64,000 nucleotides of DNA from Bacteroidota bacterium. Lineage in GTDB: Bacteria; Bacteroidota; Bacteroidia; Chitinophagales; Chitinophagaceae. The notes under the pieces were generated by a model. It saw nothing but the letters and a program-made list of their open reading frames with translations, made no database searches and had not been told where the DNA came from. The translations under genes were made by a program, and so were the position numbers. The stretch lies in assembly GCA_023417815.1 (NCBI GenBank), contig JAEZEI010000050.1, forward strand, positions 29,249 through 93,248, given 5' to 3'. The first letter of the stretch is position 1. Each line of letters opens with the position of its first letter. This document shows positions 59,974-64,000 of the stretch, in pieces.

Positions 59974-61167
59974 TCAATAGAAGAACTCGGCTTTGTAGGG
60001 ATATCGCACCCGGTACATTTCACGGACGTGGTTGAGAATGGTCTGCCGCAGGTTGTCGATGTTGGTCTTCTCTATTGCTGAAACGAATACGCAGTTTCCT
60101 TTCGTGGTTTCCATCCACCTTTCACGCAGTTCGCGTATGATATCCTGCTTTACTTCAGGCTCAAGCCATTCATCAAACACCGTTTTCTCATACTGGTCCA
60201 TCTTATTGAAAACAGTGATGGTAGGCTTTTCAGCAGCACCCAGTTCTGCAAGGGTTTTATTTACAACATCAAGCTGGTCCTCGTACTTGGGATGGGATAT
60301 ATCAACTACGTGCAGCAGTACATCTGCTTCCCTTACTTCATCAAGGGTGCTCTTAAAACTTTCAACAAGATGATGCGGAAGTTTGCGGATGAAACCTACG
60401 GTATCACTCAGCAGGAATGGTGTCTGCTCGAAAACCACTTTCCTGGTGGTTGTATCAAGTGTTGCGAAGAGTTTATTCTCCGCGAATACATCACTCTTGC
60501 TAAGCAGGTTCATTAAGGTAGATTTACCAACGTTGGTATATCCTACCAGCGCAACCCGTATGAATTCACCTCTTTCTTTTCGCTGGGTGAAGGCCTGCTT
60601 GTCTATTTCTTTCAGGCGCTTTCTTAATAAGGCGATCTTGTCTTTAACGATACGACGGTCGGTTTCGATCTCCGTTTCACCGGGACCTCTCGTACCTACA
60701 CCACCACCCTGCCGTTCAAGGTGCTTCCACATCCCTTTCAGTCGCGGTAGTATGTATTGATATTGCGCGAGCTCTACCTGGGTCTTTGCCTGGGCGGTCT
60801 TGGCGCGGCTGGCGAAGATGTCGAGGATAAGATCACTGCGGTCGATGGTTTTTTTGCCGATGGCTTTTTCTATGTTGATGATCTGCGCGCCGGTGAGCTC
60901 GTCATCAAAGATCACGAGGTTGATATCGCCGCGGCGTTCGATATAGGCTTTGATCTCTTCGAGTTTTCCTTTGCCAAGAAATGTCTTGCTGTCCGGCTTC
61001 TGCATTTTCTGGGTGAAGCGCTTGATGGTTTCCGCACCGGCGGTCTCGGCAAGGAAGGAGAGTTCGTCCAGGTATTCATTTACTTCCTGTTCGGTTTCGT
61101 CTTTTTTTACCATGCCGACGAGGATGGCTTTTTCGTTTCGCTGGACGCTATTTTTCTTTTCTATCAA
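59974..61167 (-). CDS. hflX: ribosome-associated GTPase HflX
   Basis: 397 residues. N-terminal HflX domain (AILVGMVKKDETEQEV, DSKTFLGKGKLEEIKAYI), glycine-rich linker (GGGVGTRGPGETEIETDRR), then the G domain: VGYTNVGKSTLMNLL (G1, ~209), DTVGFIRKLPHHLVESF (G3), FNKMDQYE (G4). It binds 50S/70S ribosomes and rescues stalled ones after heat stress. It ends 2 bases before the Rieske start. Confidence 0.95.
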   Translation of the reverse strand: MIEKKNSVQRNEKAILVGMVKKDETEQEVNEYLDELSFLAETAGAETIKRFTQKMQKPDSKTFLGKGKLEEIKAYIERRGDINLVIFDDELTGAQIINIEKAIGKKTIDRSDLILDIFASRAKTAQAKTQVELAQYQYILPRLKGMWKHLERQGGGVGTRGPGETEIETDRRIVKDKIALLRKRLKEIDKQAFTQRKERGEFIRVALVGYTNVGKSTLMNLLSKSDVFAENKLFATLDTTTRKVVFEQTPFLLSDTVGFIRKLPHHLVESFKSTLDEVREADVLLHVVDISHPKYEDQLDVVNKTLAELGAAEKPTITVFNKMDQYEKTVFDEWLEPEVKQDIIRELRERWMETTKGNCVFVSAIEKTNIDNLRQTILNHVREMYRVRYPYKAEFFY

Positions 61168-61413
61168 AGTAGTGTGTTGAAAGCAAATTTAAACCCAATT
61201 GGTTGGAAGTTGGAGGTTTGAGGTTGGAAGTTCAAGTTATTGGCGTTAGGAAGGAATAGTTCCCGCAGATTTACGCAAATGTTTCCGCAGATGTTCGCAG
61301 AAGTTATACGGAAGTCTTTGCATTTTAGTTTCCCTTCCTTGAAGGAGGGGTGGACACCCGAAGGGTGGACGGGGTGGTAATGCAGAAAATTTTGACTTTT
61401 ACCTTTTGACTTT
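61168..61413. repeat. intergenic mosaic of dispersed repeats
   Basis: Four pieces: a GGTTGGAAGTT/GGTTTGAGG purine-rich tandem (61201-61233), a CCGCAGAT-family element (61259-61300), a segment with CCTTCCTTGAAGGAGGGG and GGACACCCGAAGGGTGGAC (61329-61380, partly inverted), and TTTTGACTTTTACC-type tandem (61389-61422). No gene. Confidence 0.55.
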
Positions 61414-62769
61414 TTACTTTTTAGTCAGCCACCTCTGCATTGACTCGCACTGGCGGTATTCTTCGTCTACCTGGATGTGATAGGTTTTGATCTTGTCGTT
61501 GAACCATTTTTCGAGGGCGATCTCTTTCTTTTCTTCAAGGGCGCGGGCGGCGATCTTGCTGTAGTCGTCCTTCATGTTTTCGCGGTGCGGTTCGGTGCGG
61601 GTTTTAAGGTAAACGATCCTGATGCCTTTGCGGCCACGCTCGTCGGTGAATTCAACCGGTTGTGAAAATTCTCCTTCCTTAAGCGAACCGAGTAATGGAA
61701 CCAATTCTTTATCGAGCATATCTATGGTTAAGAAAGTTCCATCCCTTCCCTGCAGCATACCCGCAGTGAACTTGCTTGCTTCATCATCGCTGTAGCGGGA
61801 AACGGCAGTGCCGAAATCGATAGTGCCTGCAACAAGTTTCGCGCGTACCGAATCCATCTTTTTATACCCTTCAGACATTTCAATACTGGTCACCATCGGC
61901 GATTTAAGGATATGGCGCACCACGGCATCATCACCGTTCCTGCTTACAAGCTGCAGGATGTGATATCCAAACCTCGTTTTGAACGGGCTGCTGATCTGGC
62001 CTTCTTTAAGCGTGAATGCCTTGGCCATCCATGTAGGATCAAGGTCGCGCTGGTTGCGGTTGATCTCGTACTGGCCACCCCGGTCGCGGCTGCCCACATC
62101 TTCTGAATGCACTTTTGCAAGGGCGCCAAAATCACGGCCGCTTTCTATCTGCTTCTTGATATCCTGCAATTGCTGTATCGCATATTCTTCCGCATCGCGA
62201 CTTGCCTTCGGGTAAGACACTATATGTCCTACCTCCAGTTCCATTTCATATAATGGAAGACTGTCGGTTGGTATGCGGTTGAAATATTGCTGCACTTCGT
62301 TCGGGGTGATCTTGATATCGTCAACGATCTTGTTGCGCATGGCTGCAGCCAGCTTCCTGTCGCGGAAGCCTTCGCGGAAATCTTCTTTAAGCTGGTAAAC
62401 CGAGCGGCCCGCAACCCTTTCCAGTTCGTCCTTTGAACCATAGGCAGCGATGAACTGCCTGATCTGGAGGTCGATGTCTGCTTCCACTTCTTCATCGGTG
62501 ATGGGGATAGAATCCTTCTCAGCCTGTAGAACGAGTGCTTTCACACCCATAGCCTGTTCAAGGGTCATGCACACAGGATCGGGAGGCAGGGGAATTCCCT
62601 GGCGCTGCATATCGGATAAGGTATTATCAATATCACTCTGGAGAACGATCTTGTTTCCCACCACCGCGATTATCTTATCGGCCACCAGTTTCTTTGGCTG
62701 CGCGAATACGGCAATGTTCATGAATACAAGCAGGGAAACACTGAAAAGTTTAGGGATCATTGGTCTCAT
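61414..62769 (-). CDS. SurA-like periplasmic peptidyl-prolyl isomerase
   Basis: About 451 residues from the Met at 62769; Met at 62778 or 62760 are alternatives. Signal peptide (MIPKLFSVSLLVFMNIAVFAQ), SurA N-terminal helical region (LVADKIIAVVGNKIVLQSDID), then two parvulin domains (~175-280: AKVHSEDVGSRDRGGQYEI, KTRFGYHILQLV; ~283-386: SRYSDDEASKFTAGML, FTDERGRKGIRIV). It chaperones outer-membrane proteins across the periplasm. The infB gene ends 42 bases upstream on the same strand. Confidence 0.9.
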   Translation of the reverse strand: MRPMIPKLFSVSLLVFMNIAVFAQPKKLVADKIIAVVGNKIVLQSDIDNTLSDMQRQGIPLPPDPVCMTLEQAMGVKALVLQAEKDSIPITDEEVEADIDLQIRQFIAAYGSKDELERVAGRSVYQLKEDFREGFRDRKLAAAMRNKIVDDIKITPNEVQQYFNRIPTDSLPLYEMELEVGHIVSYPKASRDAEEYAIQQLQDIKKQIESGRDFGALAKVHSEDVGSRDRGGQYEINRNQRDLDPTWMAKAFTLKEGQISSPFKTRFGYHILQLVSRNGDDAVVRHILKSPMVTSIEMSEGYKKMDSVRAKLVAGTIDFGTAVSRYSDDEASKFTAGMLQGRDGTFLTIDMLDKELVPLLGSLKEGEFSQPVEFTDERGRKGIRIVYLKTRTEPHRENMKDDYSKIAARALEEKKEIALEKWFNDKIKTYHIQVDEEYRQCESMQRWLTKK

Positions 62770-62877
62770 TTTTACCATGGCTTCAAAATTACCATGGAGC
62801 AGGGCATTCAGCCGTAGGCGATGCTCCTTTAACAAATAATTGTAAGGAAGGGCACATCCTTCGATATGCCCTTCATT

Positions 62878-64000
62878 TTATAAGGTTCTTTTTACTTCTA
62901 CTTCTTCGAACGACTCGATAATGTCGCCCACTTTGATATCATTATAGTTCCTGATCACGAGCCCGCACTCCATATTGGTTGATACCTCTTTCACGTCGTC
63001 GCGGAAGCGCTTGAGGCTTGCCAGTTCGCCGGTGTAGATAACGATACCATCGCGGATAAGCCTGATGCGGTTGTTACGAGCGATCTTCCCGTCGAGTACA
63101 AAGCAACCGGCAACGGTGGCCTTATCGAAACGGTAGGTCTCGCGGATCTCAACGTTACCGAGGATCTTGTCTTCAACCGTAGGTTCAAGCATACCTTCCA
63201 TCGCGCTCTTGATCTCTTCGATCGCGTTGTAGATGATAGAGTAAAGCTTGATCTCGATTGCTTCGCTCTCGGCAAGCTTGGCTGCCTGAACAGAAGGACG
63301 GACGTTAAAGCCTATGATGATGGCATCCGATGCATTCGCGAGGGTAACATCACTTTCCGTGATCGCACCCACCGCCTTATGGATAACTTTCACCACGATC
63401 TCTTCGGTACTCAGTTTCTGCAGTGAATCCGAAAGTGCTTCCACGGAACCATCCACGTCACCTTTGATGATCACATTCAGTTCCTTGAAGTTTCCAAGAG
63501 CAAGACGACGACCGATCTCGTCGAGCGTGATATGCTTCTTGGAACGGATACCCTGCTCGCGCAGGATCTGCCCGCGTTTATATGCTGTTTCTCTCGCTTC
63601 CGCTTCGTTCGCGAATACCTTGAAGGTTTCACCCGCCTGCGGCGCGCCATTCAGCCCTAGGATAAGTGCCGGCGAGGAAGGAGGCGCTTCGTCTATGCGC
63701 TGGTTCCTTTCATTATACATCGCCTTCACCTTTCCAAAGTACTGGCCGGATACGATCATGTCGCCCGTACGCAGTGTTCCGTTCTGAACAAGGAGGGTTG
63801 CCACGTAACCACGGCCTTTATCGAGTGATGCCTCGATGACAGTACCGTTGGCCGGGCGTTTTGGATTCGCTTTCAGTTCAAGGATATCCGTTTCCAGGAG
63901 GATCTTTTCGAGAAGGAGGTCGATGTTCAGACCTGCTTTCGCGCTTATCTCCTGGCTCTGGAATTTACCACCCCAGCTTTCTACAAGTATGTTCATACCT
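62878..64000 (-). CDS. infB: translation initiation factor IF-2, C-terminal part (5' end outside window)
   Basis: The 372+ residues seen are the end of the G domain (SAKAGLNIDLLLEKILLETDILELKANP) and domains II, III and IV: GRGYVATLLVQNGTLRTGD, KELNVIIKGDVDGSVEALSDSL, GFNVRPSVQAAKLAESEAIEIK, GCFVLDGKIARNNRIRLIRDGIVIYTG and NDIKVGDIIESFE. The frame is open to the window edge, and the GTP-binding motifs and long N-terminus lie beyond. IF-2 brings fMet-tRNA to the ribosome. Confidence 0.95.
   Translation of the reverse strand, partial: GMNILVESWGGKFQSQEISAKAGLNIDLLLEKILLETDILELKANPKRPANGTVIEASLDKGRGYVATLLVQNGTLRTGDMIVSGQYFGKVKAMYNERNQRIDEAPPSSPALILGLNGAPQAGETFKVFANEAEARETAYKRGQILREQGIRSKKHITLDEIGRRLALGNFKELNVIIKGDVDGSVEALSDSLQKLSTEEIVVKVIHKAVGAITESDVTLANASDAIIIGFNVRPSVQAAKLAESEAIEIKLYSIIYNAIEEIKSAMEGMLEPTVEDKILGNVEIRETYRFDKATVAGCFVLDGKIARNNRIRLIRDGIVIYTGELASLKRFRDDVKEVSTNMECGLVIRNYNDIKVGDIIESFEEVEVKRTL

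Overview
The window is a stretch of a Bacteroidota chromosome, most likely a Chitinophagaceae-like member of the Chitinophagales. Evidence: three secreted proteins with type IX secretion (T9SS) tails (two type A, one gliding-type CHU_C), an OMP_b-brl_3 outer-membrane barrel, DUF5606, MeaB, Fur/MerC/SCO clustering, Bacteroidota-style -7 boxes (TAnnTTTG) close to start codons, and few Shine-Dalgarno sequences. It is not a phage or plasmid: housekeeping genes (polA, uvrB, typA/bipA, coaX, lptC, hflX, infB) run from end to end.

Layout. 1-5.1 kb: 3' part of a GH25 muramidase, small membrane and secreted proteins, a divergent MerC / SCO-Fur metal cluster with a candidate operator between, an M3 oligopeptidase and DUF5606. 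5.2-9.4 kb: outer-membrane barrel, then an ECF sigma factor, a small membrane protein and a CpxP/Spy-like protein, all overlapping. 9.4-13.5 kb: DsbA-like protein, DUF1579 protein, polA. 13.6-19.3 kb: two large T9SS cargo proteins (esterase and beta-helix) sharing an unrecognised ~160-residue module. 19.3-27.4 kb: esterase, ParA, UvrB, BipA, two glycosyltransferases. 27.4-34 kb: MeaB, Lon-N protein, CoaX, outer-membrane protein, LptC, aldo/keto reductase, an OsmC gene interrupted by one amber codon, and an SDR. 34-41.5 kb: App1 phosphatase, EEP nuclease, a DUF389 gene broken by an internal deletion, decayed small membrane genes, and a large catalase.

The accessory part is 41.6-59.6 kb. It has a CHU_C adhesin-like protein; a Fic protein behind a four-half-site operator array; a 37-residue peptide with 10 Cys, missed by size cut-offs, next to a GNAT protein with a Cys-rich tail and an AraC regulator; and a second AraC cluster. 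Then comes a tRNA-Asn gene with three tRNA-derived copies whose anticodon arm is replaced by the same hairpin, one overlapping the 3' end of a GIY-YIG nuclease gene. A type I restriction-modification operon (hsdM-hsdS-hsdR), a HigB-like toxin with an antitoxin-ImmA/IrrE fusion, and an HTH gene surrounded by three families of short repeats follow. The tRNA-Asn / GIY-YIG array is the strongest candidate for an undescribed mobile unit. The Cys-rich peptide locus and the repeat-flanked HTH locus come next.

59.6-64 kb returns to core genes: a Rieske protein, HflX, a SurA-like isomerase and the 3' part of infB. Gaps between genes carry dispersed repeats built around CCGCAGAT/ATCTGCGG. All functions are read from motifs and family knowledge; no search was run.
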